A DNA stretch of 64,000 bases from Paenibacillus taiwanensis DSM 18679 (GCF_000425125.1 NZ_AULE01000024.1:124001-188000), one strand, 5' to 3'. Counted from the stretch's first letter, positions 45,615 to 54,667 are shown. Notes: generated by a model not told the origin, from the sequence alone. A program made the numbers and translations.

Positions 45615-45797
45615 GGGACTTCACCTCTAGCATTATATTTAGAAACGAAAGCTCAACTTTTTAAAGCATACACTTTATTATATATAGTTAAAGAAAAAAT
45701 AACAGTCTTTATTCGAATAGTAACGATGTTGAACGTATTTATTATCCGTCTACAGGTGGAATTAAACCGTGGAGCGGCAGAAAGTTGTATCATTTAA

Positions 45798-45812
45798 TGA
45801 TAATCTTTCTCA
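45798..45812 (+). promoter_or_regulatory. Fur-like box upstream of the ABC pair
   Basis: TGATAAT-C-TTTCTCA matches the 7-1-7 Fur core TGATAAT-N-ATTATCA at 12 of 14 paired positions. It is 41 bases before the first ABC gene, whose family is typically iron-regulated. This was seen by eye only. Confidence 0.5.
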
Positions 45813-45852
45813 GGAGATAGTATAGCAGCTTATAGGGTTGGGAGATGAGATC

Positions 45853-47616
45853 GTGCAGTCGAAAGGTAGTTTACGTAAGCTTTTGGCATTAGCCGGCACG
45901 CACCGCGTGCAGTTGTTTTGGTCGTGCCTATTTTCCGTGCTGAGTGCAGCTCTAAGTCTGGTTCCTTATCTGATCGTGTATCAGATGACGGTGGCGCTGC
46001 TGAACCCACCTGTAGATACGAAGCAGGTATGGACGATGGTATGGATTGCGCTTGGAGCTGTCATATTACGATTTGGGTTGCTGGCCGCATCCACAATTAT
46101 TTCGCATACTGTAGCTTATCGGATTTTGTATTCCCTACGAATCGAACTGACCAATAAGCTCGCCAGCCTTTCATTGGGCTATTTTTCTGACCGTACTAGC
46201 GGGAAGCTAAAAAAGATTATTGCGGAGGACGTTGAACGAATCGAAAATTTTATTGCCCATCACCTTCCAGATTTTGCTTCTTCCTTGTTCACGCCCGTAT
46301 TTACGGTTATCGTGCTATTTGCGATGGATTGGCGGCTCGCTCTGGCGGCGCTTATTCCAATTCCACTCGCTTTTCTGATGCAATCTACTATGTTTCGTGG
46401 ACAAGGAGAACGAATGAAGGCGTATCATCAGACATTAGAAATGATGAACAGCACGATACTTGAATATGTCCGTGCTATGCCGGTTATAAAAGCGTATCGT
46501 ATGACTGTTAAGTCATTTGTTCGCTATCAAGATTCCGTTCACGCGTATACGGCCTTTTGGATTCAGACATCACGTCGGCTTGCCCCGGTATACGCACTGT
46601 TTATGGTTATGATAGAGACAGGACTTCTGTTTATTTTACCTGTTGGCATATGGCTCTACACGGCAGGTGAGGTGTCACTAGAAATATTACTGTTATTTCT
46701 TATTTTAGGAGTTGGTTTTACGGCACCAATTAAGCAAATTTCGGAGCTTGGCCACATGTTGAGAGCAAACTTGGAGGGAGTAAGTCGAATTGAAGACATC
46801 TTACAAGAGGATGAAATTGAGGAGCCTGCAAATGCGCTCATCCCGCAGCGCTACGATTTAGAATTTGCAAACGTGCACTTCAGTTATGGTAAACGCCAGG
46901 TGCTGCAAAATATAAGCTTTCGGGCTGAAGAGGGGACGATTACAGCTTTTGTTGGCCCGTCCGGAGCAGGCAAGACAACGGCAGCACAGCTGATTGCCCG
47001 TTTCTGGGACGTATCAGATGGGGCGATTAGCATTGGCGGTGTGAATTTGAAGGATATGAAGACCGAAACCGTAATGGACTGCATGGCTTTTGTATTCCAG
47101 GATGTATTTATGTTAAACGATTCTGTTATGGAAAATATTCGCCTTGGCCGCAAAGAGGCGACAGATAACGAAGTATACGCAGCCGCAACTGCTGCACAGG
47201 CACATACTTTTATAACGGAGCTACCTGCTGGTTATCAGACAGTAATCGGTGATGGTGGGATGCATCTAAGCGGAGGTGAACGTCAACGGATTTCGATAGC
47301 AAGGGCGATTTTAAAAAATGCACCGATCCTTATTTTAGATGAAGCCACTGCATTTGCAGATCCTGAGAATGAAGCCCATATTCAAGATGCTTTAAGTGAA
47401 TTGTTGCCAGGTAAAACAGCCATTGTGATCGCCCATCGTCTATCCACAATTACAGAAGTAGATTGTATCGTCGTATTTGAAGAGGGGAGAATTGCCGGTA
47501 TAGGGGAGCATGAGGAATTGCTAAAGCAGTGCCAACCGTATCGATCCTTATGGAAGGCGTATACCGAAGCAAGTGTTTGGGTAGTAGGCGGAGAGGAGGC
47601 AGCACAGCATGCTTAG
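45853..47616 (+). CDS. ABC transporter, fused membrane/ATPase subunit 1 (YbtP/IrtA-like)
   Basis: A 587-residue type IV ABC half-transporter. Residues of about 15-315 hold six membrane segments and the rest is the ATPase with Walker A GPSGAGKTT, signature LSGGERQR and Walker B ILILDEATAFADPENE. The AFADPENE variant after Walker B is frequent in the YbtPQ/IrtAB group, which imports iron-siderophores despite an exporter-like fold. That assignment is by motif and by the Fur-like box upstream; drug or peptide export is an alternative. The GTG at 45853 is preferred (MQSKGSLRKLL) because GGGAG is upstream, whereas TTG 45838 precedes that site. It overlaps the second subunit by 8 bases. Confidence 0.85.
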   Translation: MQSKGSLRKLLALAGTHRVQLFWSCLFSVLSAALSLVPYLIVYQMTVALLNPPVDTKQVWTMVWIALGAVILRFGLLAASTIISHTVAYRILYSLRIELTNKLASLSLGYFSDRTSGKLKKIIAEDVERIENFIAHHLPDFASSLFTPVFTVIVLFAMDWRLALAALIPIPLAFLMQSTMFRGQGERMKAYHQTLEMMNSTILEYVRAMPVIKAYRMTVKSFVRYQDSVHAYTAFWIQTSRRLAPVYALFMVMIETGLLFILPVGIWLYTAGEVSLEILLLFLILGVGFTAPIKQISELGHMLRANLEGVSRIEDILQEDEIEEPANALIPQRYDLEFANVHFSYGKRQVLQNISFRAEEGTITAFVGPSGAGKTTAAQLIARFWDVSDGAISIGGVNLKDMKTETVMDCMAFVFQDVFMLNDSVMENIRLGRKEATDNEVYAAATAAQAHTFITELPAGYQTVIGDGGMHLSGGERQRISIARAILKNAPILILDEATAFADPENEAHIQDALSELLPGKTAIVIAHRLSTITEVDCIVVFEEGRIAGIGEHEELLKQCQPYRSLWKAYTEASVWVVGGEEAAQHA

Positions 47617-49351
47617 TAGAGTAAGAGCCGTAACAGGAGGATCGCTTGGCAAGCTTCGCCGTGCAGCCATGTTTACAGTGTTGGAAATGATTTTTGCAAG
47701 TGTGCCTTATGGGATGCTAATTGTAGTCATCCATCAGCTGTTTCATCCGCCTCTCGATATGAAACAAATGTGGTTATGCATGAGCATTATGTTTGGTGCT
47801 TTCCTGCTCCAAGCTGTCTGTTCTGTTTTTGGCTATCTCGATGCGATGATAACAGGGGCAAGTCTAATGCGAGATACGAGGCTGCGCTTGGGTGAGCATC
47901 TGCGGAAGCTGCCAATGGGTTACTTTGCACGTACAGATAAGGGGGAGATAAGTCACACACTGCTTAACAATGTCGATGAAGTTGAAAAAATATTAACTCA
48001 TCTGTTTTCTAACATTGTCGGTGCCATTGCGATGCCTACGATTGTAGCGTTATGTCTACTTTGGTTAGATTGGCGGCTTGCCTTAGCGATGATCGTCTCA
48101 GTTCCATTGGCTCTGCCCCTGCTAATATGGTCACAGCGTACTATTAATGGAGCTAGCCGCCGTCGTCTGACAATGGCATCATATGCCAATTCAAGACTGC
48201 TGGAATACATTCACGGCATTAAATTGTTCAAAGCGTACAATCAGACAGGGGAGAAGTTTGCCCGGATGCAGCGGGCAATGAAGCAGCTTAGTGATGAGAG
48301 CATTAAGCTGGAGGCGACAGTTTCACCTATCATTTTGTCATACGCCATTGTGCTAGAAGTTGGATTTATCGGCTTACTATTATTGGGCAGTTATTTATTG
48401 TTTGGAGGCACTTTAGATGTGTCGGTATTTCTGATCTTTCTTATTATTAGCCTGCGCTTTTACAATCCACTACGTATGGTTGGTGCTCATTTAGCAGAAT
48501 TGCGTTATATGAACAACGCTGGTGAGCGTGTACAAGGTGTATTAGAGGAACCGATTTTACCAGAACCGATCACGCCTAAAATACCGCAACAATTTGGGAT
48601 TGAGTTTCAGAACGTTCATTTCCAATATGACGGCAGGCCTGTGTTGTCTGGAATCAGCTTTGCAGTAAAGCCGTGCAGCATGACGGCATTAGTTGGTGTA
48701 TCCGGCTCAGGTAAATCCACAATTGCACATTTGATTGCCCGCTTTTGGGATGTGTGGAGTGGCTCGATCCAGATTGGTGGTATTGATGTGCGCCAGATCG
48801 CTACGGATCACTTATATGACTCCATCAGTATGGTTTTTCAAGATGTTGTTTTATTTAATGATACCGTGCTGAACAACATTAAAATAGGCAATCCTACCGC
48901 AACGTTTGAGCAAGTTGTGCAGGCGGCCCAGTCTGCCAATTGTCATTCGTTTATTACGAGGCTGCCGCAAGGATATGATACGGTCATCAGTGAGGAAGGA
49001 TCGTCCTTATCAGGAGGCGAGAAACAAAGATTGTCCATCGCACGTGCTATTTTGAAAGATGCACCGATTGTATTGCTAGATGAAGCGACAGCTTCGCTTG
49101 ACGCGGAGAACGAGCTATATATTCAGCAAGCAATTCAAGCGCTTGTTCGCTCTAAGACGGTTGTGGTAATCGCCCATCGTCTGAAGACGATCCGAAACGC
49201 TGATCAGATTATCGTAATAGAGGACGGGCAAGTGGCGGAAGCGGGGACTCATTCTGAGCTGATAAATGGCGCAGGGATATACAATCGCCTTTGGCACGAA
49301 CAGCAAAAGGCGGGCGGCTGGAAAATGCGTAAAGTGGCTTGTAAAGGGTAG
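47609..49351 (+). CDS. ABC transporter, fused membrane/ATPase subunit 2 (YbtQ/IrtB-like)
   Basis: A 580-residue partner half-transporter with six membrane segments (residues of about 15-300) and an ATPase having Walker A GVSGSGKST, signature LSGGEKQR and a canonical Walker B IVLLDEATASLDAENE. The two subunits have different post-Walker-B sequences, so they should form a heterodimer. The ATG at 47609 lies inside the end of the first gene, next to GGAGAGGAGG, which indicates translational coupling. No siderophore-binding lipoprotein or synthetase gene is adjacent. A strong terminator follows. Confidence 0.87.
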   Translation: MLSRVRAVTGGSLGKLRRAAMFTVLEMIFASVPYGMLIVVIHQLFHPPLDMKQMWLCMSIMFGAFLLQAVCSVFGYLDAMITGASLMRDTRLRLGEHLRKLPMGYFARTDKGEISHTLLNNVDEVEKILTHLFSNIVGAIAMPTIVALCLLWLDWRLALAMIVSVPLALPLLIWSQRTINGASRRRLTMASYANSRLLEYIHGIKLFKAYNQTGEKFARMQRAMKQLSDESIKLEATVSPIILSYAIVLEVGFIGLLLLGSYLLFGGTLDVSVFLIFLIISLRFYNPLRMVGAHLAELRYMNNAGERVQGVLEEPILPEPITPKIPQQFGIEFQNVHFQYDGRPVLSGISFAVKPCSMTALVGVSGSGKSTIAHLIARFWDVWSGSIQIGGIDVRQIATDHLYDSISMVFQDVVLFNDTVLNNIKIGNPTATFEQVVQAAQSANCHSFITRLPQGYDTVISEEGSSLSGGEKQRLSIARAILKDAPIVLLDEATASLDAENELYIQQAIQALVRSKTVVVIAHRLKTIRNADQIIVIEDGQVAEAGTHSELINGAGIYNRLWHEQQKAGGWKMRKVACKG

Positions 49352-49381
49352 TCAAATCTAGGCTAGTGTAGAGTAATAGAT

Positions 49382-49420
49382 AGCCCGTAACCTCCAACTC
49401 GCTTGGATACGGGCTTTTTT
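49382..49420 (+). terminator. Rho-independent terminator after the ABC pair
   Basis: AGCCCGTA (49382-49389) pairs with TACGGGCT (49408-49415), followed by a T run. Confidence 0.92.
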
Positions 49421-49432
49421 GCTATAATCACC

Positions 49433-49460
49433 TTACACAATTCCTATTTAATGGTATGAT
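49433..49460 (+). promoter_or_regulatory. Probable promoter of the DUF6884-type gene
   Basis: TTACAC (49433-49438) and TATGAT (49455-49460) with a 16-base spacer; TG precedes the -10 as an extended element. Confidence 0.5.
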
Positions 49461-49510
49461 AAAAAAGAATAGGCTAAGGTTGATATGATGAAACGGAGTG
49501 TAGACGCATC

Positions 49511-50008
49511 TTGCGACGAAGACGATTGTGTATAATTCCTTGTGGCTCTCGTAAAATATGGGACAGTGATCGACAAGCTGTTGGTTCTTACGAAGCACAG
49601 TATGTATATACCGGGGCACTGCACCGGAAATGTCAAGCCTATGCCCGTGCTCACTTTGAGCATTGGTGCATCCTTTCGGCCAAGCATGGCTTTTTGTTTA
49701 AGCACGATATTGTGCCGGAGAACTATAACGTTCGATTTGGAACCAATCATCCACAGCTTGTAACAATATCCGAATTACGCCAGCAAGCGGTGGAGAAAAA
49801 GATAGATCAAGCTGCGGAAATTGTAATGTTGGGTGGAAAGAAGTTTCGCAAACTATTACCATTCATTTTCACATCTGAAGGCCAAGTCTTTAATTTTCCA
49901 TTAAGTGATTGCGCGGGTATAGGCTACATGCTGCAAAGGCTAGATGGTGTTATCGAAAACAATTCGGAAATGAAGCCGATTCTTCTCGATGGGGATAAAC
50001 TCGTTTGA
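49511..50008 (+). CDS. DUF6884-type protein of unknown function
   Basis: A 165-residue soluble protein. CIIPCGSRKIW at the N-terminus, VYTGALHRKCQAYARAH, WCILSAKHGFL and a C-terminal VMLGGKKFRKLLP recall the DUF6884 family, whose members are scattered in bacteria and phage and have no settled function; a distant similarity to YaaA or deazaguanine-related proteins has crossed my mind but I cannot support it. The start is TTG 49511, 10 bases after GGAGTG. It stands alone between two terminated units, with its own promoter-like sequence. Confidence 0.65.
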   Translation: MRRRRLCIIPCGSRKIWDSDRQAVGSYEAQYVYTGALHRKCQAYARAHFEHWCILSAKHGFLFKHDIVPENYNVRFGTNHPQLVTISELRQQAVEKKIDQAAEIVMLGGKKFRKLLPFIFTSEGQVFNFPLSDCAGIGYMLQRLDGVIENNSEMKPILLDGDKLV

Positions 50009-50086
50009 AGGGGAGTTATTTTTCGATAACGTCGTATCACTCGAAATAGTTCAACTTCATGAGAGTGATGATTAAGGTGAGGATAT

Positions 50087-51067
50087 ATGTTTAAGTCAAA
50101 AAAAGTTAGAGCAGGTTGCGTAATCCTTAGTGTAGGTTTGTTGGGTTGGCTATATCAGATGATCGGACTGTGGCTAGATTTCAGAAATGTCTCTCCGGCA
50201 GGCAAACTTATTTCCATTAATGGCCATCAGATGTTTGTTTCGGCAAGTGGTCAACCAAACGCAAAAGGAACGCTTGTGTTGTCAGCAGGAAATGGGACAT
50301 CTTCTCCTTATGCTGATTTTTATCCCCTAACAGAAGCGATGAAGCAATACACGCGTGTAGTTACATATGAAAGACCTGGATATGGTTGGAGCGAAGCCAC
50401 TGACGCATCCAGAGATATCGATACGATAACAAATGAATTGCGGCAGTTGCTTCAGCAATCTGGAGAGCGACCGCCTTACATTATATTGGGTCATTCTATG
50501 GGAGCGCTTGAAGGAATTCGATTTGCACAGCTGTATCCAGATGAAGTAAGTGGTCTCATTATGTTAGATGGCATCAGTCCTGAATACGCTCGAGATACTG
50601 ACATGGACTGGGGATATAAAATGGGCTGGTATATGATTGAAGGTGCTAAAAAGCTGGGTGTGCTGCGTGGTTTAAGTGATTTGGGCATGATGAACGATTC
50701 GTTTAAAGACATGAAGGATCTCCCCTTGTCTATTGAGAAGCTCAAAGTAAGTATGATTTTAAAAAACGCAAACAATCGGATGATGTTGGAAGAACGAAAA
50801 CAATTTCATAAGAACGGCCTCAAATTACTAGAACATGGTAAAGTTGGGGACATACCTGTACTCGTCCTGTCCGCTCCCAATAACGGCTATCCGAATTGGC
50901 GCGAGGTGCAGCGCGAACTTATGTCCATATCGTCCAAGGCGACCCAAAAATCATACATTAGAGCAGGGCATTATATTCATCATGATTACCCGCAGGACGT
51001 CAATAACCGAATTTTAAATTTTATTAGAAGTATTCCTCTACAGGCAAACGCCGTCAAAAATAGCTGA
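50087..51067 (+). CDS. Membrane-anchored alpha/beta hydrolase
   Basis: A 326-residue protein with an N-terminal membrane segment (CVILSVGLLGWLYQMIGLWL) and an alpha/beta hydrolase fold outside. The nucleophile serine is in LGHSMGALEG (about residue 146), and the likely catalytic histidine is in AGHYIHHDYP near the C-terminus; an aspartate in VLVLSAP-N context or IMLDG is possible. The substrate is unknown; esters or lactones are typical. GAGGATAT precedes the ATG at 50087. Confidence 0.85.
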   Translation: MFKSKKVRAGCVILSVGLLGWLYQMIGLWLDFRNVSPAGKLISINGHQMFVSASGQPNAKGTLVLSAGNGTSSPYADFYPLTEAMKQYTRVVTYERPGYGWSEATDASRDIDTITNELRQLLQQSGERPPYIILGHSMGALEGIRFAQLYPDEVSGLIMLDGISPEYARDTDMDWGYKMGWYMIEGAKKLGVLRGLSDLGMMNDSFKDMKDLPLSIEKLKVSMILKNANNRMMLEERKQFHKNGLKLLEHGKVGDIPVLVLSAPNNGYPNWREVQRELMSISSKATQKSYIRAGHYIHHDYPQDVNNRILNFIRSIPLQANAVKNS

Positions 51068-51130
51068 TGATAAGAGTCATACAGTGTACAAGATGTTTTC
51101 TCTCATTGACTTCATATGTTATGATGCAAA

Positions 51131-51157
51131 AGGCGCTCGGACTTGAGCGCTGTTTTT
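51131..51157 (+). terminator. Rho-independent terminator after the hydrolase gene
   Basis: GCGCTC (51133-51138) pairs with GAGCGC (51145-51150), then TGTTTTT. The remaining 97 bases to the next gene show only its ribosome site region. Confidence 0.75.
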
Positions 51158-51254
51158 CGTATCTTTTGTTGACCAGTGGAGCATCGTATATTCCAAAAAG
51201 TTTACAGGGGTCCGTTTGTTATTTTTACCGTAAGAAAGAGGGTCAGAACTACGC

Positions 51255-52772
51255 ATGAACGCTTACTTATTTCCGATTAAACAAGCGATAATCACATTCC
51301 CGTTTATCGCATTGGCACTCACAACTCCGTTTCTTATTGTTCAATACCGCAAATACGGGTATGTCAACAAGCTGCGGTCTGTCGTGCTCTATTCCTTGCT
51401 GCTTTATTTGCTTTCTGCTTATTATTTGGTCATTTTGCCTCTGCCGGCGGACTTCAGTAATTGTTTACGTGAGGGCTCATTATGGTCATACATGCAAACA
51501 AAGCCTTTTACCTTCATAAATGATATCCGGAAGGAAACTGTCATCAACTGGAGCAGTCCCGCTTCTTATATTTACTTGCTTAAAGAGCGTGCATTTTTGC
51601 AGGCGCTGTTTAATGTCGTGTTAACTGTGCCTCTAGGTGTTTACTTGCGCTATTATTTCCGCCGTGGCTGGATGAGCACCTTAATGTTAAGTTTAGTTGT
51701 GTCCCTCTTTTTTGAGACGACCCAACTGACAGGATTGTATGGTTTTTATGAATGTCCGTACCGCTTATTCGATGTAGATGATCTGCTGCTGAATACGTTG
51801 GGTGGTATGATCGGTTTTGTTGCTGCGCCTATTCTCACTTACTTTTTGCCGCGGGCAGACAAGTTGGATGAACATATAGATTTGGAAAAAATGACGGTCG
51901 GATTTATCCGACGTGGCATCTCCTTTGTGATTGATTCTACTGTGCTCGGAATGCTTGCAAGTATTGTCGGCCTTGTCTTGTATGGTGCAGATGCGATGAC
52001 TTGGGGATATATTGATCGTAACATGGATGCGACTTCATTCCGCCTAGTTGCACTTGCCATATCTGTATTTGTGTATTTTGTAGTCATTACATCTATTACC
52101 GGTGGGCGCACGATCGGAAAGTGGATTACCCGTATTCACGTCATCGAGGATAATCGCCGCGGCAATAAGCCTGAGATAACAGCATTTGCGTTGTTTAAAC
52201 GATACGGAATGCTGTATTATGGGGTGTTTGGGTTAAACAGCGTGTTGGCCATCATTTATACCTATGGGGAGCTACCTTATAGTGCGAGCTTGGGTCTTGT
52301 CATCGTACACCTGGTGTTGATCGGCGTTATGGCCATCCACGTCGTTTTAAATTTGTTCAGTCGGGACAAGCGGTTATTCTATGAACGGATAAGTGGTACA
52401 CGGAACGTCGTAACTCTGCATACCGATAAGGAGGATGAGGGGCACAGCGGTGAGAGTAATGGGGGCAGCGAAACGGAGCAAATAAGTGCTGATGAGCCGA
52501 TAGTTCATTCTGCATCAACACTTGAACCTGCTCATGTTCAAGTTCCTAAGCCTGAACGTACACTTATTGGCAGCAGAAGTGATTCGCATGCAATTCAGAT
52601 GACAGATCAGGGGAACGTTGGTCTTCACGAACGCGATACCGCATTTACCCAATCAGAGCAGATTACAAATGTGCCTGTTGTGGATCCAGTTGAGCTTGAG
52701 TTGGAACGATTACGAGCAAAGCTAAAACGTGAGCAATCCCATGCAAAGTTGCCTGCAGAACAGGACGAATAG
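51255..52772 (+). CDS. VanZ-RDD fusion membrane protein
   Basis: A 505-residue membrane protein. Residues 1-195 are a VanZ-like domain (five segments, with LYSLLLYLLSAYYLVILPLP, VVSLFFETTQLTGLYG and the acidic YRLFDVDDLLLNTLGG). Residues of about 215-370 are an RDD domain (RRGISFVIDSTVLGMLASI, GGRTIGKWITRIHV). The last 130 residues are hydrophilic, acidic and probably disordered, ending in a charged helix rich in L, E, R and K. VanZ relatives lower teicoplanin binding or act on envelope sugars; RDD function is unclear. No glycopeptide resistance genes are near, so resistance is not implied. Confidence 0.85.
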   Translation: MNAYLFPIKQAIITFPFIALALTTPFLIVQYRKYGYVNKLRSVVLYSLLLYLLSAYYLVILPLPADFSNCLREGSLWSYMQTKPFTFINDIRKETVINWSSPASYIYLLKERAFLQALFNVVLTVPLGVYLRYYFRRGWMSTLMLSLVVSLFFETTQLTGLYGFYECPYRLFDVDDLLLNTLGGMIGFVAAPILTYFLPRADKLDEHIDLEKMTVGFIRRGISFVIDSTVLGMLASIVGLVLYGADAMTWGYIDRNMDATSFRLVALAISVFVYFVVITSITGGRTIGKWITRIHVIEDNRRGNKPEITAFALFKRYGMLYYGVFGLNSVLAIIYTYGELPYSASLGLVIVHLVLIGVMAIHVVLNLFSRDKRLFYERISGTRNVVTLHTDKEDEGHSGESNGGSETEQISADEPIVHSASTLEPAHVQVPKPERTLIGSRSDSHAIQMTDQGNVGLHERDTAFTQSEQITNVPVVDPVELELERLRAKLKREQSHAKLPAEQDE

Positions 52773-52881
52773 GGCAGGACAATTTATGAATTATACTCAC
52801 CAATCTTTAGTCCAATGACTATACTAATAGCAGTTGATATTAAAGTATTGTCGTCAGACAAGAATGAAAGGTGGGCTTATT

Positions 52882-53466
52882 ATGGGTCCACGGCCAAATC
52901 AGCATCCTCGTAGTTCTGGATATGGCGAAATAAGGAACGACAGTAACGAGCAGTTCTCCGCATCATCCATGCCGCAAGGGGAACCTTCTCCTGCCGCGTA
53001 TGGTGAAGGTCCGTTTGTTCACGAAGGCGCAGAGCCGCGGCCGAAGGAAGGCGGCAAAAGACAGCCTCCGTTTCCCAGGCCGCCCAACTGCCCTTTAACG
53101 GTGCAGAAGGCTGCGCTTATTGCAGCGCTGCTATATGATTGGCTGCTCATAGAGTCTGTCATAATTAACCGGAACAAATCGGTACAGGTCATTTTGGCTG
53201 GAGATTTCGGCAAGATCGGATTTTCGCCGGATTTGTTTAATAGCGAGCAGCTTGCTGAAAATGTAGGTTTGTTCGAAGCGTTAGAAGATGCGCAAATATT
53301 CCCTAATGCTGGAGAAATTGCAGCGGAAGAGGCGTCTGTCGTCGAAAGGAATAAGAAAAGGAAGCCGCCGTTATCAAGGAACAAGCAGCGTCCGGGGAAT
53401 ACGCCTGTCCGTAAGCCGAGACGAAAGCGGTTGAGTCGAACTCCATTCTTTAATAAGAACATATAA
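52882..53466 (+). CDS. Hypothetical protein with proline-rich N-terminus and basic C-terminal tail
   Basis: A 194-residue protein I do not recognise. The first 75 residues are rich in P, G, S and E; the middle (NCPLTVQKAALIAALLYDWLL, VQVILAGDFGKIGF, LFEALEDAQIF) looks folded and helical; the last 40 are strongly basic with repeated R, K and P. This layout resembles some spore coat or DNA-associated proteins, but no family can be named. The ATG at 52882 follows AGGTGGG; an upstream ATG at 52834 lacks a site. A terminator follows. Confidence 0.65.
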   Translation: MGPRPNQHPRSSGYGEIRNDSNEQFSASSMPQGEPSPAAYGEGPFVHEGAEPRPKEGGKRQPPFPRPPNCPLTVQKAALIAALLYDWLLIESVIINRNKSVQVILAGDFGKIGFSPDLFNSEQLAENVGLFEALEDAQIFPNAGEIAAEEASVVERNKKRKPPLSRNKQRPGNTPVRKPRRKRLSRTPFFNKNI

Positions 53467-53497
53467 TATCTGGTAACCAAACTGCATTATGAATGAG

Positions 53498-53552
53498 CAC
53501 GGGGCTGTCCAACAAGTCAGTACAAATTGACTGCTGGATGCCTCGTTTTTGT
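53498..53552 (+). terminator. Rho-independent terminator after the basic-tailed gene
   Basis: CGGGGC and GTCCA pair with TGGATGCCTCG around an inner AGTCA/TGACT stem, followed by TTTTTG. It may also act for the convergent YbaK-domain gene. Confidence 0.8.
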
Positions 53553-53574
53553 TAATGTTAAAAGTAGGAACGAT

Positions 53575-54060
53575 TTAAATTTTAGCTACACGAACAGTGT
53601 TACCGTGCCTCTGTATAAGTCTTAGTAAATCCTCAATTGAAATCCAAATTGTTGCGGTATTTTCGTTTGGATGTATGCCAATGTTATTAAGTGGTAATAA
53701 ATCCTCATCGATCATAACTTCGACTTTACGTTCGGTATCGTTTAGTACGCCCAAGGGTGTCACTGCGCCTTTATGCAAGCCAAGATAGTTAAACAGATCC
53801 TCTTCAGAAGCAAAGCTGAGTGGTCTTGAATTCAGTAGCGCGCGCAATTCCTTTAAATTTACCGTTTTATCTTTTTGAATGGTTAGTAAATAATAACTTC
53901 TTTTTTTATCGTCCCGAACAAATAGATTTTTCGCAACTTGATTGGCATTAGGCATTGCAAAACGATCCATTTCTTCGATCGTATACGCAGCGGGATGCTC
54001 CACGATGTCATAGCTAATACTCAATTGCTTAAGCAACTCCAAGATTTCTGTTTTGTTCAT
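53575..54060 (-). CDS. YbaK/ProX-type prolyl-tRNA deacylase domain protein
   Basis: A 161-residue free-standing editing domain that probably hydrolyses mischarged aminoacyl-tRNA (such as Ala-tRNA-Pro) in trans. Family features are ISYDIVEHPAAYTIEEMDRF at the N-terminus, AKNLFVRDDKKRSYYLLTIQKDKTVNLKEL with the conserved lysine, LSFASEEDLFNYLGLHKGAVTPLGVLND and IGIHPNENTATIWIS. This pattern is the PrdX/ProXp-ala branch. The ATG at 54060 is supported by AGGTG 6 bases upstream; GTG 54069 lies in that site. Confidence 0.88.
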   Translation of the reverse strand: MNKTEILELLKQLSISYDIVEHPAAYTIEEMDRFAMPNANQVAKNLFVRDDKKRSYYLLTIQKDKTVNLKELRALLNSRPLSFASEEDLFNYLGLHKGAVTPLGVLNDTERKVEVMIDEDLLPLNNIGIHPNENTATIWISIEDLLRLIQRHGNTVRVAKI

Positions 54061-54131
54061 GTTGTTCACCTGTCTTTATGATTGTATATTCTCGAATAAG
54101 CTAATTACTTATTGGACAGCCATTGGTTATG

Positions 54132-54470
54132 TTATTCCTCTTGTGAAGCGGCGGCCCTGGATTGAGCAGCTGACGCCCGCCCAATCGGACGAGGCTTTTT
54201 GTCCCGAAAGCGAGGGGCGACATAATTATGTTTCTTGTCGCGAAAGAAAATCCAACCTCCGATAAACGAAACGCCGATTGCAAACAAGAGTAAGCCAAAT
54301 AAAAAGGAAAGCCACTCGAAAGTAGGAGACACGATTGTGCTGTTGCCATTATCCGCTATGTAATGGAAGATAGCGTTTTTCATTTGTAAAAAGCCGATAG
54401 TGGCCAGCACTCCAGGAACAACTAATAACAAGATGGCGATAAATCTGGAAATCGTAGTCCTTATGCTCAT
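54132..54470 (-). CDS. yqzF: DUF2627 family membrane protein (YqzF-like)
   Basis: A 112-residue protein with two membrane segments (FIAILLLVVPGVLATIGF and FLFGLLLFAIGVSFIGGWIFF) and a basic tail. The N-terminal LLLVVPGVLA stretch and its place next to the branched-chain keto acid dehydrogenase genes match B. subtilis yqzF (by memory). The function is unknown. It is divergent from lpdV. Confidence 0.75.
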   Translation of the reverse strand: MSIRTTISRFIAILLLVVPGVLATIGFLQMKNAIFHYIADNGNSTIVSPTFEWLSFLFGLLLFAIGVSFIGGWIFFRDKKHNYVAPRFRDKKPRPIGRASAAQSRAAASQEE

Positions 54471-54590
54471 GCGTTATTCCATCCTTCTGTCTGAATAGTC
54501 CAATTCTCTCCATATTTTACCTTGAAATAAGGACGTTGTCTAATCCCATTCATTCGGACGCGCCTGTTGTCGTTATAGGTGGTGGTTGGT

Positions 54591-54619
54591 TTGGCGAGAA
54601 ATAAAATAAGTTGTACAAT
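54591..54619 (+). promoter_or_regulatory. Sigma-A promoter ahead of lpdV
   Basis: TTGGCG (54591-54596) and TACAAT (54614-54619) with a 17-base spacer. No sigma-54 (-24/-12) element was seen, although the B. subtilis bkd operon uses sigma-L. Confidence 0.6.
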
Positions 54620-54667
54620 AGGGCTATATGCAGCATTATCGATCGTAACGGGGAGTGGATATGTCAA

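Noticed and set aside
51067-51258. 63-codon open frame overlapping the hydrolase stop
   Set aside because: It runs through the rho-independent terminator at 51131-51157 and has no family resemblance, so a real protein is unlikely.
51255-52772. Glycopeptide resistance gene vanZ
   Set aside because: Only a VanZ-like domain fused to RDD is present, with no vanA, vanH, vanX or vanR/S genes, so resistance should not be inferred.
54475-54667. Sigma-54 promoter expected for the bkd genes
   Set aside because: No TGGCAC-N5-TTGC element was found, while a good sigma-A type pair is present at 54591-54619; no BkdR-like gene is in the window.
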